Positions 1 through 10,872 of a DNA stretch of 64,000 bases are shown piece by piece. Below the pieces are notes generated by a model. That model was not told the DNA's origin, ran no database searches, and saw only the letters and a program-made list of their open reading frames with translations. A program made the translations under genes and the position numbers. This DNA is from an uncultured Pelagibacteraceae bacterium. GTDB lineage: Bacteria > Pseudomonadota > Alphaproteobacteria > Pelagibacterales > Pelagibacteraceae. Numbering within the stretch: position 1 is the stretch's first letter; each line of letters starts with the position of its first letter. Location: contig CACIXL010000002.1 in NCBI GenBank assembly GCA_902590625.1, forward strand, positions 1 to 64,000, written 5' to 3'.

Positions 1-524
1 GTCACTTTTTTATTGTTTAAACCACATGGAATAATTTTTAAATATTGATTCAAATTATTTGAAATATTTATTGAACAACCATGATAGGCTACCCATCTCG
101 ATACTCTAATACCTATTGCTGCAATTTTTTTATCTTTAACCCAAATGCCTATATTTTTTTTATCATTATTAGCTTTAATTTTATAATTTTCTAAAAATTG
201 TATTATACTTTTTTCTATTGAATTTATTAATTTTCTTATATCTTTTTTTCTTTTGTTTAAATTGATGACAAAGTAAATAATTTTTTGCCCTGGGTTGTGC
301 AGTGTTATTTTACCGCCTCTATTTGATTTAACTATTTTTATTTTTTTATCTAAAATTTCTTTTTTGCTAAAACTTACTCCAGCTGTATAAGTAGTTGGAT
401 GTTCAAGGATCCATAATAATTCTTTATTTGTACCATTTTTTACTTCTTCAACTCTCTTATTGAGATAAAGCATTGCCATTTTATAGGGTATACGTTTTTT
501 GCTAATTTTGACTTCTATACTCAT
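1..524 (-). CDS. lipB: lipoyl(octanoyl) transferase LipB, truncated by window edge
   Basis: Reverse-strand reading from ATG at 524 gives LipB-like ...RVSRWVAYHGCSINI...NQYLKIIPCGL...; no stop before window edge. Confidence 0.85.
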   Translation of the reverse strand, partial: MSIEVKISKKRIPYKMAMLYLNKRVEEVKNGTNKELLWILEHPTTYTAGVSFSKKEILDKKIKIVKSNRGGKITLHNPGQKIIYFVINLNKRKKDIRKLINSIEKSIIQFLENYKIKANNDKKNIGIWVKDKKIAAIGIRVSRWVAYHGCSINISNNLNQYLKIIPCGLNNKKV

Positions 525-584
525 TTAGTTTGAATTTTATCATTATATAGACTAATAGTCTCAAAAAAACTTTAAGAGGTATTT

Positions 585-1964
585 ATGACTTTACCAAAAT
601 CAAGAGAGGCAAAAAAAGTCAATTTGGATTTTAATAAAGAATTTATCAGTACTTTTACTCAAAATATTGAGAGTGGAAATGTTGAATTTATCAATAAAAC
701 TTTAAATGATTTACACGAAGCAGATGTCGCTAATTTAATTGAAAATTTAAATCCTGACACAAGAAATAAATTAATTGAAATTGAATCATTTAATATTGAT
801 CCAGAAATTTTTATTGAATTAAATGAGTCAATTCAAAGTGAAGTTTTACAATTACTTTCTATAGACTCTCTTATCAAAATAATAAAAAGATTAGAGTCCG
901 ATAATGCTATTAAAATTCTTGAAAACTTATCAAAAGAAGTAAAAGAAAAAGTATTAGAAAAACTTCCTCCAAAAGACAAATTTTTATTACAAGAAGGTTT
1001 AAGTTACCCCGAAGACTCCGCAGCAAGAATAATGCAAAGAGAATTTACTGCAGTGCCAAGTGATTGGACTGTTGGACAAACTATAGATTATTTAAGAGAA
1101 GATAAAGATTTACCTGAAGAATTCTTGGAAATTTTTATAGTAGATAATGATTTTAAACCAATTGGAACTGTTCCCTCATCAAGAGTACTTAGAACTTCTA
1201 GAGATTTAAAAATGAACTCTATTATGAGAGAAATGCCAGTCTTGATCTCAGTAAATATGGACAAAGAAGAAGTTGGTCTCACTTTTGAAAATTATAATCT
1301 AGTTTCTGCAGGTGTAGTTAATAAAGAAAATAAGTTAGTTGGTATGATTACAGCTGACGATGTTGTAACAGTTGTTCAAGAAGAAGCTGAAGAAGATGCT
1401 TTACGTTTAGCAGGAGTTGGTGATGAAGAAATCACCGATAGTGTTATGCTAAAAACAAAAAGAAGATTTAATTGGTTGCTATTAAATCTTTTTACCGCCT
1501 TACTTGCAACTTGGGTTATAAGTTTCTTTGGAGCTTCAATCGAACAAATGGTAGCTTTAGCTTTTCTCATGCCAATAGTTGCTTCAATGGGTGGAAATGC
1601 TGGTATGCAAACCTTAGCTGTTACTATTCGGGCAATAGCTACTAAAGAATTATCGAAAAGTAATTTTAATCGAGTCGTTGGGAAAGAATTTTTGATAGGT
1701 ATTTTAAATGGTATAATTTTTGCCATAATAACTGCAATAATAGTTCAATTATGGTTTAAAGAATTAAATCTTTCACTTTTAATTGGTATTTCAATGATCT
1801 TAAATATGATTGTTGCAGGATTGTTTGGAATTTTAGTTCCAGTATCATTAAAAAAATTAAATATTGATCCAGCTTTAGCCTCAAGTGTTTTTGTAACAAC
1901 CATAACAGATGTTATTGGATTTCTTTCTTTTCTAGGTTTAGGATCTTTTTATTTTTTAAATTAG
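585..1964 (+). CDS. mgtE: magnesium transporter MgtE (N domain, CBS pair, TM domain)
   Basis: 459 aa; MgtE N-domain, CBS region and TM motif PIVASMGGNAGMQTLAVTIRA. Confidence 0.95.
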   Translation: MTLPKSREAKKVNLDFNKEFISTFTQNIESGNVEFINKTLNDLHEADVANLIENLNPDTRNKLIEIESFNIDPEIFIELNESIQSEVLQLLSIDSLIKIIKRLESDNAIKILENLSKEVKEKVLEKLPPKDKFLLQEGLSYPEDSAARIMQREFTAVPSDWTVGQTIDYLREDKDLPEEFLEIFIVDNDFKPIGTVPSSRVLRTSRDLKMNSIMREMPVLISVNMDKEEVGLTFENYNLVSAGVVNKENKLVGMITADDVVTVVQEEAEEDALRLAGVGDEEITDSVMLKTKRRFNWLLLNLFTALLATWVISFFGASIEQMVALAFLMPIVASMGGNAGMQTLAVTIRAIATKELSKSNFNRVVGKEFLIGILNGIIFAIITAIIVQLWFKELNLSLLIGISMILNMIVAGLFGILVPVSLKKLNIDPALASSVFVTTITDVIGFLSFLGLGSFYFLN

Positions 1965-2776
1965 ATATTATCAATTAATCTTACTTTTTTAATATAGTAA
2001 GCAAAGAATAAATTATATTCTTTGTTAGGTTTTTTGATTTTTTTAAAATTTTTAGTATTATAATTTTCTAAATAGTCTATTTTACTTGCACCTAGTCTTG
2101 TTAGCTCTTTTTTTATCTTTTTTATCTTAAATAAACTATAATTTTTTTTAATTTTCATTTTCAAGCTCTTGAGATAATGAAAAATATTAGATGCAATTTT
2201 TATTTGACTTTTACTAAGATTAAAATTTCTTGATGAGCAAGCTATACCATTACTTTCTCTTATAGTTTTGCATTCAATTATTTTAGATTTAATCTTTCTT
2301 TTTTCGATGTGTTTTTTAATTAGATATAGTTGCTGATAATCTTTTTTTCCTAAAAAAACATATCTTGGTTTTATTATTTCTAAAAATCTATTAACTACAT
2401 TTAAAACACCCTCAAAATGACCTTTTCTAAATTTACCACATAATTTTTTTGAAGATTTATCTATAAAAACTTTGTTCTTAGGTCTAAACCCATAAATGTC
2501 TTTAAACGATGGAATATATAAATAATCAACCTTCAATTTCTTAAGCAGTTTTATGTCTTTTTTTGTATTTCTAGGATAAGACTTAAAATCACTTTTTTTA
2601 TTGAACTGTTTAGGATTCACAAAAATAGAGACTAAAGTTTTAAACTTATATTTCTTAGATTGATCGATCAATGAGATATGTCCTTTATGTAATCCACCCA
2701 TTGTAGGTACAAATGATGTCCCATTAGTTTTTAAAATCTCTTTTTGAAGGATATGTTTGTCTTTAAATATTTTCAT
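1961..2776 (-). CDS. panC: pantothenate synthetase
   Basis: FVPTMGGLHKGHISLI, VSIFVNPKQF, FLGKKDYQQ, SSRNFNLS motifs. Confidence 0.93.
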   Translation of the reverse strand: MKIFKDKHILQKEILKTNGTSFVPTMGGLHKGHISLIDQSKKYKFKTLVSIFVNPKQFNKKSDFKSYPRNTKKDIKLLKKLKVDYLYIPSFKDIYGFRPKNKVFIDKSSKKLCGKFRKGHFEGVLNVVNRFLEIIKPRYVFLGKKDYQQLYLIKKHIEKRKIKSKIIECKTIRESNGIACSSRNFNLSKSQIKIASNIFHYLKSLKMKIKKNYSLFKIKKIKKELTRLGASKIDYLENYNTKNFKKIKKPNKEYNLFFAYYIKKVRLIDNI

Positions 2777-2814
2777 TTCTATTAAGCAATGATAATAACT
2801 ATTATAAGAATCAT

Positions 2815-3630
2815 ATGATAAAACAAGCCATTATTCCATTAGCAGGATTAGGGACTAGAATGCTTCCTTTGACAAGTGTAATGCCAAAAGAGTTAATGCC
2901 TATTAATGGTAAGCCAAATTTACAATATATATTAGAAGAATGTATTGATGCAGGTGTAAAGGAATTCATATTTATAATTTCAAAAAAAAAACTATCAATT
3001 AAAAAATATTTTTTTAACGATAATTTTTATAAAATAATTATAAAAAAGAAAAAAGATAAAAGACTAATTGAAGAGTTCAAAAAAATAAAAAAATACCAAA
3101 AAATGATAAAATTTGTTTATCAGAATAAACCAAAAGGTACAGGTGATGCAGTTTTAAAATGCCAAAAATTTATAAAAAACAAATACTTTTTAATGCTTTT
3201 ACCTGATGACTTAATAATAAAAAATAATTGTTCTAAAGAAATGATACGATTACATAAAAAAACTAATGGATCAATAATTGCCACAAAAAGAGTAGATAGA
3301 AAAACAGTATCAAGATGGGGAATTTTATCTATTAAAAATAAGAAAAAAAGATATTTTCAAATTAAAGACGTTGTAGAGAAACCAAGCATCAAAAAAGCGC
3401 CATCAAATTTTGCAATTATCGGTAGGTATATATTGCCAACAAAAATTTTTGGAGAAATTAAAAAATTAAAACCTGGTCAAGGTGGTGAAATACATATTAC
3501 TGACGCAATTAAAAGTTTAATTAAAAAAGAAAACAAATTTTATGGAAATATTTTTACGGGCAAATATTTAGATTGTGGAACTTTAAGTGGATATATTAAT
3601 TCAGGAATTCAAATATCCAAAGGAAAATAA
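2815..3630 (+). CDS. galU: UTP--glucose-1-phosphate uridylyltransferase
   Basis: IIPLAGLGTRMLPLTSVMPKELMPI N-terminus; GGEIHITDAI. Confidence 0.93.
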   Translation: MIKQAIIPLAGLGTRMLPLTSVMPKELMPINGKPNLQYILEECIDAGVKEFIFIISKKKLSIKKYFFNDNFYKIIIKKKKDKRLIEEFKKIKKYQKMIKFVYQNKPKGTGDAVLKCQKFIKNKYFLMLLPDDLIIKNNCSKEMIRLHKKTNGSIIATKRVDRKTVSRWGILSIKNKKKRYFQIKDVVEKPSIKKAPSNFAIIGRYILPTKIFGEIKKLKPGQGGEIHITDAIKSLIKKENKFYGNIFTGKYLDCGTLSGYINSGIQISKGK

Positions 3631-4935
3631 ATGAAGCTATGCATGATAGGAACTGGTTATGTTGGATTAGTTAGCGGGGTCTGCTTTGCTGATATAGGAA
3701 ACCAGGTTATTTGTGTTGATAAAGATAAAAATAAAATAGATAATCTTAATTCTGGAATTTCCCCAATCTATGAACCAGGATTAGATGAATTAATAAAAAA
3801 AAATTTTGTAGCTAAACGTCTCTCGTTCACAACAGATATTAATAGAGCTATAAGCACATCAGATATAATTTTTATATGTGTAGGAACACCTACAAGAAAA
3901 GGATCAATTCAAGTTGATTTGTCTTTTGTTTATAAATGTACAAAAGAAATATTGAAATATTCAAAAAGAAAAAAAATTATTGTAACTAAATCGACCGTGC
4001 CAGTAGGAACAGGTGATGAGATTGAAAAAATTTTAAAAAAAAAGAAAAAGCTTTTTACTGTAATTTCTAATCCTGAATTTTTACGAGAAGGTGAAGCAAT
4101 ACGAGATTTTAGATATCCGGATAGAATTGTAATAGGATCTAACGAACAAAAGGCTTTTAATATTATGAGAAAACTTTATGCACCATTAATTAATAAGGGA
4201 TCAAAATTTTTCACTGTTACAAGAAGAGGATCCGAGTTAATAAAGTATGCCTCAAATGCTTTTCTTGCAACCAAAATTACTTTTATTAATGAACTTGCTA
4301 ACTTATGTGAAAAGTGTGGAGTAAATATAGAAGATATTTCATTAGGTATGGGCTCCGATAGTAGAATAGGCGGAAGATTTTTACGTGCTGGCCCAGCTTA
4401 TGGGGGATCGTGCTTTCCAAAGGATACCAAAGGTCTAGTATCTGTTGCAGATAAATATAAAATAAATCTATCAGTTATTAAATCAGTAATTAAATCTAAT
4501 CAAGAAAGAGTAAGTTTACTCACCCAGAGAATTCATAAAATTTTAGGTTCAAATATAAGAAATAAAAAAATTTCTTTCTTAGGTGTTACATTTAAACCAA
4601 ACACTGACGATATGAGGGACTCCACTAGCCTAAAAATGATACCCTATCTATGTAAAAAAGGTGCTAAAGTTAATTATTACGATCCATCTGGAGAAAAAAA
4701 AGAATTTAGAAAAATTAAAAACTGCAATTACAAAAACAATATAAAATCAAATTGTTATGGGACAGATTTAGTAGTTCTACTCACTGAATGGGATGAATTC
4801 AAATCGATAGATTTCAAAAGGATTGTAAAAAATAATAAATTTAAAGTTTATGATTTAAGAAATCTTTATTCTGCCGAAGATATGAAAAGAAATAAGGTTA
4901 AATACTATTCCGTTGGTAGACCTAACACTAATTAA
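3631..4935 (+). CDS. ugd: UDP-glucose 6-dehydrogenase
   Basis: MIGTGYVGLVSGVCFADIGN; NPEFLREGEAI; GGSCFPKDTKGL catalytic Cys motif. Confidence 0.95.
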   Translation: MKLCMIGTGYVGLVSGVCFADIGNQVICVDKDKNKIDNLNSGISPIYEPGLDELIKKNFVAKRLSFTTDINRAISTSDIIFICVGTPTRKGSIQVDLSFVYKCTKEILKYSKRKKIIVTKSTVPVGTGDEIEKILKKKKKLFTVISNPEFLREGEAIRDFRYPDRIVIGSNEQKAFNIMRKLYAPLINKGSKFFTVTRRGSELIKYASNAFLATKITFINELANLCEKCGVNIEDISLGMGSDSRIGGRFLRAGPAYGGSCFPKDTKGLVSVADKYKINLSVIKSVIKSNQERVSLLTQRIHKILGSNIRNKKISFLGVTFKPNTDDMRDSTSLKMIPYLCKKGAKVNYYDPSGEKKEFRKIKNCNYKNNIKSNCYGTDLVVLLTEWDEFKSIDFKRIVKNNKFKVYDLRNLYSAEDMKRNKVKYYSVGRPNTN

Positions 4936-5392
4936 GTTCAAAGATTGCATCAACTTCTACAGCAACTCCTAAAGGTAAACTATTCACACTCACTGCAGCG
5001 CGCGTGTGTTCACCTTTTTTATCGAAAATTTTAGCTATAATATCTGAAGCGCCGTTAATAATTTTTGGTTGATCTTTGAAATCATCTGTCGAATTGACAT
5101 AACCTGTTAATTTTACACAAGATTTAACTTTATCTAAATTTCCTCCACAGGCATTTTTAACATGAGCGACAATACTTAAACCACATCTTTCAGCAGCTTT
5201 ATACCCTTTCTCTAAATCTAAATCTTTTCCAATCTTGCCTGTTATAAGTTTTGCATTTTCGTCAATAGATATTTGACCAGAGATATATAATAGTTTCCCA
5301 ACAATCTTAGTAGCAACATAAGCTCCTACTGGCGCTTTTGGTTCAGGTAATTTTATATTTAAGCTTTTTATTTTGCTCTCTATGTCACTCAT
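4928..5392 (-). CDS. RidA/YjgF-like family protein
   Basis: PVGAYVATKIVGKLLYISGQIS; HTRAAVSVNSLPLGVAVEVDAIFEL. Confidence 0.88.
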   Translation of the reverse strand: MSDIESKIKSLNIKLPEPKAPVGAYVATKIVGKLLYISGQISIDENAKLITGKIGKDLDLEKGYKAAERCGLSIVAHVKNACGGNLDKVKSCVKLTGYVNSTDDFKDQPKIINGASDIIAKIFDKKGEHTRAAVSVNSLPLGVAVEVDAIFELN

Positions 5393-7956
5393 TTTCTTTT
5401 ACCTTTTTTTTTAGTTCTATCGTATTCTTTTCTTTTTTCAATTAATATAAGCGCTTCCTCCATAGTAAGTTCATTTGGATCTTTTTCTTCAGGAATAGTT
5501 GCATTTAAAGACTTGTACTTAATATAAGGTCCATATTGTCCCTTCATAATTCTAACAGGTTTTTTATCCTCAGGATGTTCTCCAAGGTCTTTAATTAGTG
5601 AAGAAGAAATCCTTCCTGGTTTAGCTTCCGCAATTAAAGTTATTGCTCGATTAATTCCAATTGAAAAAAGATCTTCAACATTTTCAAGTCTTGCAGATTT
5701 GTTTTCACATTTAAGATACGGACCAAATCTTCCAGAGTTAAGAGTTATATCTTGTTTATTTTCTGGATGTTGACCTAACACTTTAGGTAGAGAGCATAAA
5801 TATTTTGCTTTGTCTAAATCAACACTGTCCACATCAATACCTTTTGGAATTGATACATTTTTTAGATGGTCATTCTCATTTTTTTTCTTTCTACCTTTTT
5901 TCTTTTTTGTTTCTAATTCTTCTTTTTCTTTTTCATATTGCAAGTAGGGGCCAAATCTACCATTCTTTAAATATATATCTTTACCTTTATCGTTTTGACC
6001 CAGTAATTTAGGCTCTGCTAAGTTATATTGAGCTGCAGCTTTAGCTTTAGATAAAGGTCTAGTAAATTTACACTCCGGATAATTTGAACAACCTATAAAT
6101 GCACCGCCTCTAAAACTATTCTTAAGACTAAGCTCTCCATTGGAACATAACTTACATTTTCGATCTATAGCGTCTTTATCATCCCTTTCAAAAATTAAAG
6201 CTCCTAAACTTTCATTTAATAAGTCTAATACTTCTCTAGTTCTCTTTTCTTTTACTTTTCCAACATTTTCGTAAAAGTCTTTCCAGAAATTATCTAAAAC
6301 TTGAACCCATTCAATTTTACCACTAGTGATTTCATCTAGCTGATTTTCTAGGTCTGCAGTGAAATTATAATCAACGTATTTAGAGAATAATTTTTCTAAA
6401 AAAGCTGAAATTAGCTTTCCTCTGTCAGTCGGATTAAACCTTTTATTAATTAATTCGACATAATTTCTCGTTGATAATACTGAGATAATGCTAGCATAAG
6501 TAGAGGGTCTACCTATGCCTAATTCCTCCATCTTTTTCACTAAACTAGCCTCAGAGTATCGTGGTGGTGGATCTGTGAAATGTTGTTCATCATTAAGCTT
6601 AAGTATACTAATTTCCTCTCCAACTTTGACCTCAGGCAAAATATTCTTTGCATCTTCGTCAGTTTCTTGAACTTGGTAAACTTTAAGAAATCCATCAAAT
6701 TTTACGACTGATCCGCTAGCTCTAAAATTAATCTTATTATCGTTTGAAGAAATAATTATCGTATTTCTATTAAACTCTGCTGGCGTCATTTGAGATGATA
6801 AGGCTCTACTCCAAATTAATTCATAAAGTTTAAATTGATCTGCATTTACATATTTTTTTATATCAGAAGGTTTCCTACTTATATTAGTCGGCCTAATTGC
6901 TTCATGAGCTTCTTGAGCGTTCTTTGCTTTTTTTCCCGTATAACTATTTGGTGCTTCTGGTAAATATTTATCACCATAATCATCAGTAATAAATTTTCTA
7001 AAGTCATCAATTGCTTCTTTTGAAATATTAGTTCCATCAGTTCTCATATAAGTAATTAATCCGGTTGTTTCACCCTCGATATCTACACCTTGATAAAGTC
7101 GTTGTGCAATTTGCATTGTTCTGGAAGCTCCAAAACCAAATCGTCCCGAAGCAGTCTGTTGTAAAGTTGATGTTGTAAAAGGTGCTAGGGGGTTTCGTCT
7201 AAACACTTTTGTATTCACATCAGCAATTTTAAATTTTGTTTTATTGATTACATTAACTGCTTTTTGTATTTCATCTTTATTTTTGAAAGAAAATTTTTCA
7301 ATTTTTTCTCCATTAAATAAACTTAATTTTGAAAAAATATTTTTATTATCTTTGTTCGTAAAGTCGGATGTAAGAGTCCAGTATTCTTCTGGTTTAAATA
7401 ATTCTATTTCTTTTTCTCTTTCAGTAATAAGTTTTAAGGCTACTGATTGAACTCTTCCTGCTGATTTTGATCCAGGTAATTTTGTCCAAAGGATTGGTGA
7501 GATATTAAATCCCACAAGATAGTCTAAGGCTCTTCGTGCTAGATAGGCTTCAACTAGAGGTAAATGAATTTCTCTTGGATTTTTAATAGCATCTAGAATT
7601 GCTTTCTTCGTAATCTCATTAAAAACAACTCGCTCAAGGTGTTTATCTTTTAATAACTTTTTTTTATCTAAAACTTCTTTAACATGCCATGCGATAGCTT
7701 CACCTTCACGATCAGGGTCTGTAGCTAAAATAATTTTATCAGAGTCTTCAGCAGCATTTGTAATTTCTTTTAAATATTTTTTTGAAAAAGAGTCTATTTC
7801 CCATTCCATTTGAAATTTATTTTCAGGATCTACAGATCCATTTTTGGAAGGAAGATCTCTTATGTGCCCATAACTAGCTAAAACCAAATAATCTTTACCT
7901 AAATATTTATTTATTGTTTTTGCTTTTGCCGGACTTTCAACAATTACTAAATTCAT
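5389..7956 (-). CDS. topA: DNA topoisomerase I (start chosen at MNLVIVESPAKAK; ORF track extends to 7992)
   Basis: Toprim MNLVIVESPAKAKTINKYLG, active site GLITYMRTDGT, C4 zinc ribbon CKLC...CSNYPEC. Confidence 0.96.
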   Translation of the reverse strand: MNLVIVESPAKAKTINKYLGKDYLVLASYGHIRDLPSKNGSVDPENKFQMEWEIDSFSKKYLKEITNAAEDSDKIILATDPDREGEAIAWHVKEVLDKKKLLKDKHLERVVFNEITKKAILDAIKNPREIHLPLVEAYLARRALDYLVGFNISPILWTKLPGSKSAGRVQSVALKLITEREKEIELFKPEEYWTLTSDFTNKDNKNIFSKLSLFNGEKIEKFSFKNKDEIQKAVNVINKTKFKIADVNTKVFRRNPLAPFTTSTLQQTASGRFGFGASRTMQIAQRLYQGVDIEGETTGLITYMRTDGTNISKEAIDDFRKFITDDYGDKYLPEAPNSYTGKKAKNAQEAHEAIRPTNISRKPSDIKKYVNADQFKLYELIWSRALSSQMTPAEFNRNTIIISSNDNKINFRASGSVVKFDGFLKVYQVQETDEDAKNILPEVKVGEEISILKLNDEQHFTDPPPRYSEASLVKKMEELGIGRPSTYASIISVLSTRNYVELINKRFNPTDRGKLISAFLEKLFSKYVDYNFTADLENQLDEITSGKIEWVQVLDNFWKDFYENVGKVKEKRTREVLDLLNESLGALIFERDDKDAIDRKCKLCSNGELSLKNSFRGGAFIGCSNYPECKFTRPLSKAKAAAQYNLAEPKLLGQNDKGKDIYLKNGRFGPYLQYEKEKEELETKKKKGRKKKNENDHLKNVSIPKGIDVDSVDLDKAKYLCSLPKVLGQHPENKQDITLNSGRFGPYLKCENKSARLENVEDLFSIGINRAITLIAEAKPGRISSSLIKDLGEHPEDKKPVRIMKGQYGPYIKYKSLNATIPEEKDPNELTMEEALILIEKRKEYDRTKKKGKRK

Positions 7957-7957
7957 T

Positions 7958-7985
7958 ATTCGTTTATTTTCAAAATTAAACGAAT
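7958..7985 (-). repeat. near-perfect inverted repeat ATTCGTTTATTTT-c-AAAATtAAACGAAT immediately 5' of topA start
   Basis: Arms complementary apart from one bulged base; ends 1-2 nt from the topA ATG. Confidence 0.6.
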
Positions 7986-8024
7986 TTGTCAAATTTATTA
8001 TTTAAAAACTAGAAAAGACAACAC

Positions 8025-8603
8025 TTATAACTTAATTTTACTTTCTTCAGAATTTTTTAATCGAACTATATTTTCTCTATGTGTGTAAATGATAATTACA
8101 AAAAAAATAAAAAGTATTAAAGAAAAATTATTAATAAAAAAATATGAATAAACAAAAACAATTAGAGATGAAATGATCGAAGATAATGATGCGTATCTAA
8201 ATAAAAAAGATAAAACAAGCCAAGTAATTCCAAAAATTAGAAAAAATTTATATGAAAGTGCTAATATGACACCTAGGTAAGTCGCAACTCCTTTACCTCC
8301 TTTAAATTTTAACCAAACTGGAAAAATATGACCGATAAAACAAATCAAAGCAGAATATGAAATTAGATTTTCAAAATAAATAAATGTTATAATAATAGAA
8401 AGGTATCCTTTTAATAAATCAAGTAAGAGGGTTGCAATTGCAAGAGATTTTTTTCCAGTTCTTAAAACGTTTGTGGTTCCAATATTTCCTGATCCTATTT
8501 CTCTAATATCTTTTTTTAAAAAAATTTTTGTTAAAATCAATCCAAAAGGAATTGATCCTAATAAATAAGAATACACTGCGACTATTATTAAATTTGTATC
8601 CAT
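8025..8603 (-). CDS. plsY: glycerol-3-phosphate acyltransferase PlsY
   Basis: YLLGSIPFGLI, GSGNIGTTNVLRTG, FKGGKGVAT motifs. Confidence 0.95.
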   Translation of the reverse strand: MDTNLIIVAVYSYLLGSIPFGLILTKIFLKKDIREIGSGNIGTTNVLRTGKKSLAIATLLLDLLKGYLSIIITFIYFENLISYSALICFIGHIFPVWLKFKGGKGVATYLGVILALSYKFFLIFGITWLVLSFLFRYASLSSIISSLIVFVYSYFFINNFSLILFIFFVIIIYTHRENIVRLKNSEESKIKL

Positions 8604-9892
8604 TATTTTGAGTAAACTAGTTCACCGTTAAGATAAGTCATTAAAATCTTTCCTTGGAGATTTCTGTTTTCTATAGCTGTATTTTTTGATTTAGATTGTA
8701 GTTTGTTAGCATCTACTTTCCATGGAGCTTCTAAATCAAATATACAAATATCACCATCTGACCCTTTTGCCAAAGTTCCTTTTTTTATGTTTAATATTTT
8801 AGCAGGGTTAATGGTTAAGGTTTCTATTATTTTATTCAGAGGAAGTGATTCATTGTGATACATTTCCAATGAAAGAGGCAGAAGGGTCTCTACACCAATA
8901 GCGCCGGTAGCTGCTTGTGCAAAGGGCAATCTTTTACTTTCTTCATCTTCAGGTAAATGGTCAGAGACTATCACGTCTATTAATCCATCCTTTATACCCT
9001 GAACAAGTGCTAATCTGTCTTCTTCAAGTCTTAGAGGTGGAGATAGTTTTAAGAAAGTCTTAAATTCACCAATATCATTTTCATTTAATGATAAATTATT
9101 TATTGAAACTCCCACGCTAAATTTTTTGCCATTATTTTTATTTTTTCTAATAACATCTAAAGATTGTTTAGATGAAATCTGATTTATGTGATATCTGCAA
9201 GGGTATTCACTAAGTAAACTTAGGTCTCTTTCAATAATTATTTTTTCAGCTAGAGCTGATACACCTTGCAGTCCGAGCCTTGTAGCTATTTCTCCGTCGT
9301 TGATGCAAGAGTTTTTTGATAACTCATAGTCTTCTGCATGTTGCATTATCAAAACCCCAATATCAGAAGCATAATCCATTATCCTAGACATTAGCTCTGT
9401 ATTTTGAATAGTTTTATTAACATCGCTAAAGCCAATTATTCCTCTACCAGAGAGCAAACCAAACTCAGTCATCAACTTACCTTCGCATTGTTTGGTTATT
9501 GAAGCACAAGGAAAAAGGTTAACATTGGATTTATCTCTTCCTCTTCTAATAATAAAATCAACCATTGAAACGTTATCGATAATTGGTTTTGTATTAGGCA
9601 TGGTTACTATAGATGTAACCCCTCCAGCTAAAGCAGCTTGGCTAAGAGTTCTAAAGTTTTCCTTATATTCATATCCCGGCTCACCTACAAAAGCCTTCAT
9701 ATCTACTAACCCTGGAATTAAAATATTGTCTTTTAAATCAATTATCTCAGCATCTTTATTAGCGTCAGTTTTTTTTACATTTTTTCCTATAGCTTTTACT
9801 TTACCTTTTTCATTTAATATTAAAGCGCCTTTCTCATCCATATTTTGTGATGGATCTATAATTCTTGCATTAATAAAAATTTTTTCTTTCAT
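8603..9892 (-). CDS. pyrC: dihydroorotase (PyrC family)
   Basis: IPGLVDMKAFVGEPGYEYKE; VSDHLPEDEESK; adjacent to pyrB. Confidence 0.9.
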   Translation of the reverse strand: MKEKIFINARIIDPSQNMDEKGALILNEKGKVKAIGKNVKKTDANKDAEIIDLKDNILIPGLVDMKAFVGEPGYEYKENFRTLSQAALAGGVTSIVTMPNTKPIIDNVSMVDFIIRRGRDKSNVNLFPCASITKQCEGKLMTEFGLLSGRGIIGFSDVNKTIQNTELMSRIMDYASDIGVLIMQHAEDYELSKNSCINDGEIATRLGLQGVSALAEKIIIERDLSLLSEYPCRYHINQISSKQSLDVIRKNKNNGKKFSVGVSINNLSLNENDIGEFKTFLKLSPPLRLEEDRLALVQGIKDGLIDVIVSDHLPEDEESKRLPFAQAATGAIGVETLLPLSLEMYHNESLPLNKIIETLTINPAKILNIKKGTLAKGSDGDICIFDLEAPWKVDANKLQSKSKNTAIENRNLQGKILMTYLNGELVYSK

Positions 9893-10846
9893 TTATTTAC
9901 AATACTTTTTTAAACAAGCCATTCTTACTGCTACACCTAATTCAACTTGCTCTTTAACCAAACTTACATTTATGTCATCTGCAAGTTTTGTATCTATCTC
10001 TACTCCTCTATTCATTGGACCAGGATGCATAATCAACGCGTCTTTTTTTGCAAATTTTAATTTTTCTGGAGTTAAACCATAAAATTCATAATATTCTCTT
10101 TTTGAAGGTAAGAACGAACCTTGCATCCTTTCATTTTGCAATCTTAACATCATTACAATGTCGCAACCATCAAGACCTTTTTTCATATCTGTAAAAGACT
10201 TTACTCCCATTCTATCAATTGATTTTGGCATTAATGTTTTAGGTGCTATTACATTTACTTCAGCACCTAACATATTCATTAAATAAATATTTGATCTAGC
10301 TACTCTTGAATGAAGTATGTCACCGCAAATTGCTATCTTCAGTCCTTCAATTTTACCTTTTCTATTAATTATTGTTAAAGCATCAAGTAAAGCTTGAGTA
10401 GGGTGTTCTCTTCTTCCATCACCAGCATTAATAACTGCACAATTAACTTTTTGAGATAATAAATTTGGCGCACCTGAATCTTGGTGCCTGATTACAATTA
10501 AGTCAGGGTGCATCGCGTTTAAAGTCATTGCAGTATCGATTAATGTTTCACCTTTTTTAAGCGCAGAGTTGTCCATGTTCATAGACATTACATCTGCACC
10601 TAATCTTTTACCTGCTAGATCGAATGAACTTTGAGTTCTTGTCGATGGTTCGAAAAATAAATTAATTTGAGTTTTTCCTCTAAGAACATCTAATTTTTTT
10701 GAGCTACTTCTGTTTAATTCAATAAATTTTTTCGCTTCATCTAATATTGATTTAGCTTCTAATATTGAAAGGTTTTGAATACCAAGAAGATGTTTGGGAG
10801 AGTTTTTAATAGCTGTATTGTTTTTCTTAACTGCCATTAAAATCAA
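9893..10846 (-). CDS. pyrB: aspartate carbamoyltransferase catalytic subunit
   Basis: [40 protein letters not shown]. Confidence 0.96.
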   Translation of the reverse strand: MILMAVKKNNTAIKNSPKHLLGIQNLSILEAKSILDEAKKFIELNRSSSKKLDVLRGKTQINLFFEPSTRTQSSFDLAGKRLGADVMSMNMDNSALKKGETLIDTAMTLNAMHPDLIVIRHQDSGAPNLLSQKVNCAVINAGDGRREHPTQALLDALTIINRKGKIEGLKIAICGDILHSRVARSNIYLMNMLGAEVNVIAPKTLMPKSIDRMGVKSFTDMKKGLDGCDIVMMLRLQNERMQGSFLPSKREYYEFYGLTPEKLKFAKKDALIMHPGPMNRGVEIDTKLADDINVSLVKEQVELGVAVRMACLKKYCK

Positions 10847-10872
10847 CTCTATAGGCGTTTTATAGTATCAGA

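Noticed and set aside
1088-1726. Antisense ORFs inside mgtE (64 and 116 aa)
   Set aside because: Opposite a well-supported CDS, no start/RBS context or family resemblance.
9492-10082. 196-aa plus-strand ORF antisense to the pyrC/pyrB junction
   Set aside because: Fully antisense to two strongly identified genes; product has no recognisable domain; explained by codon composition of the real genes.
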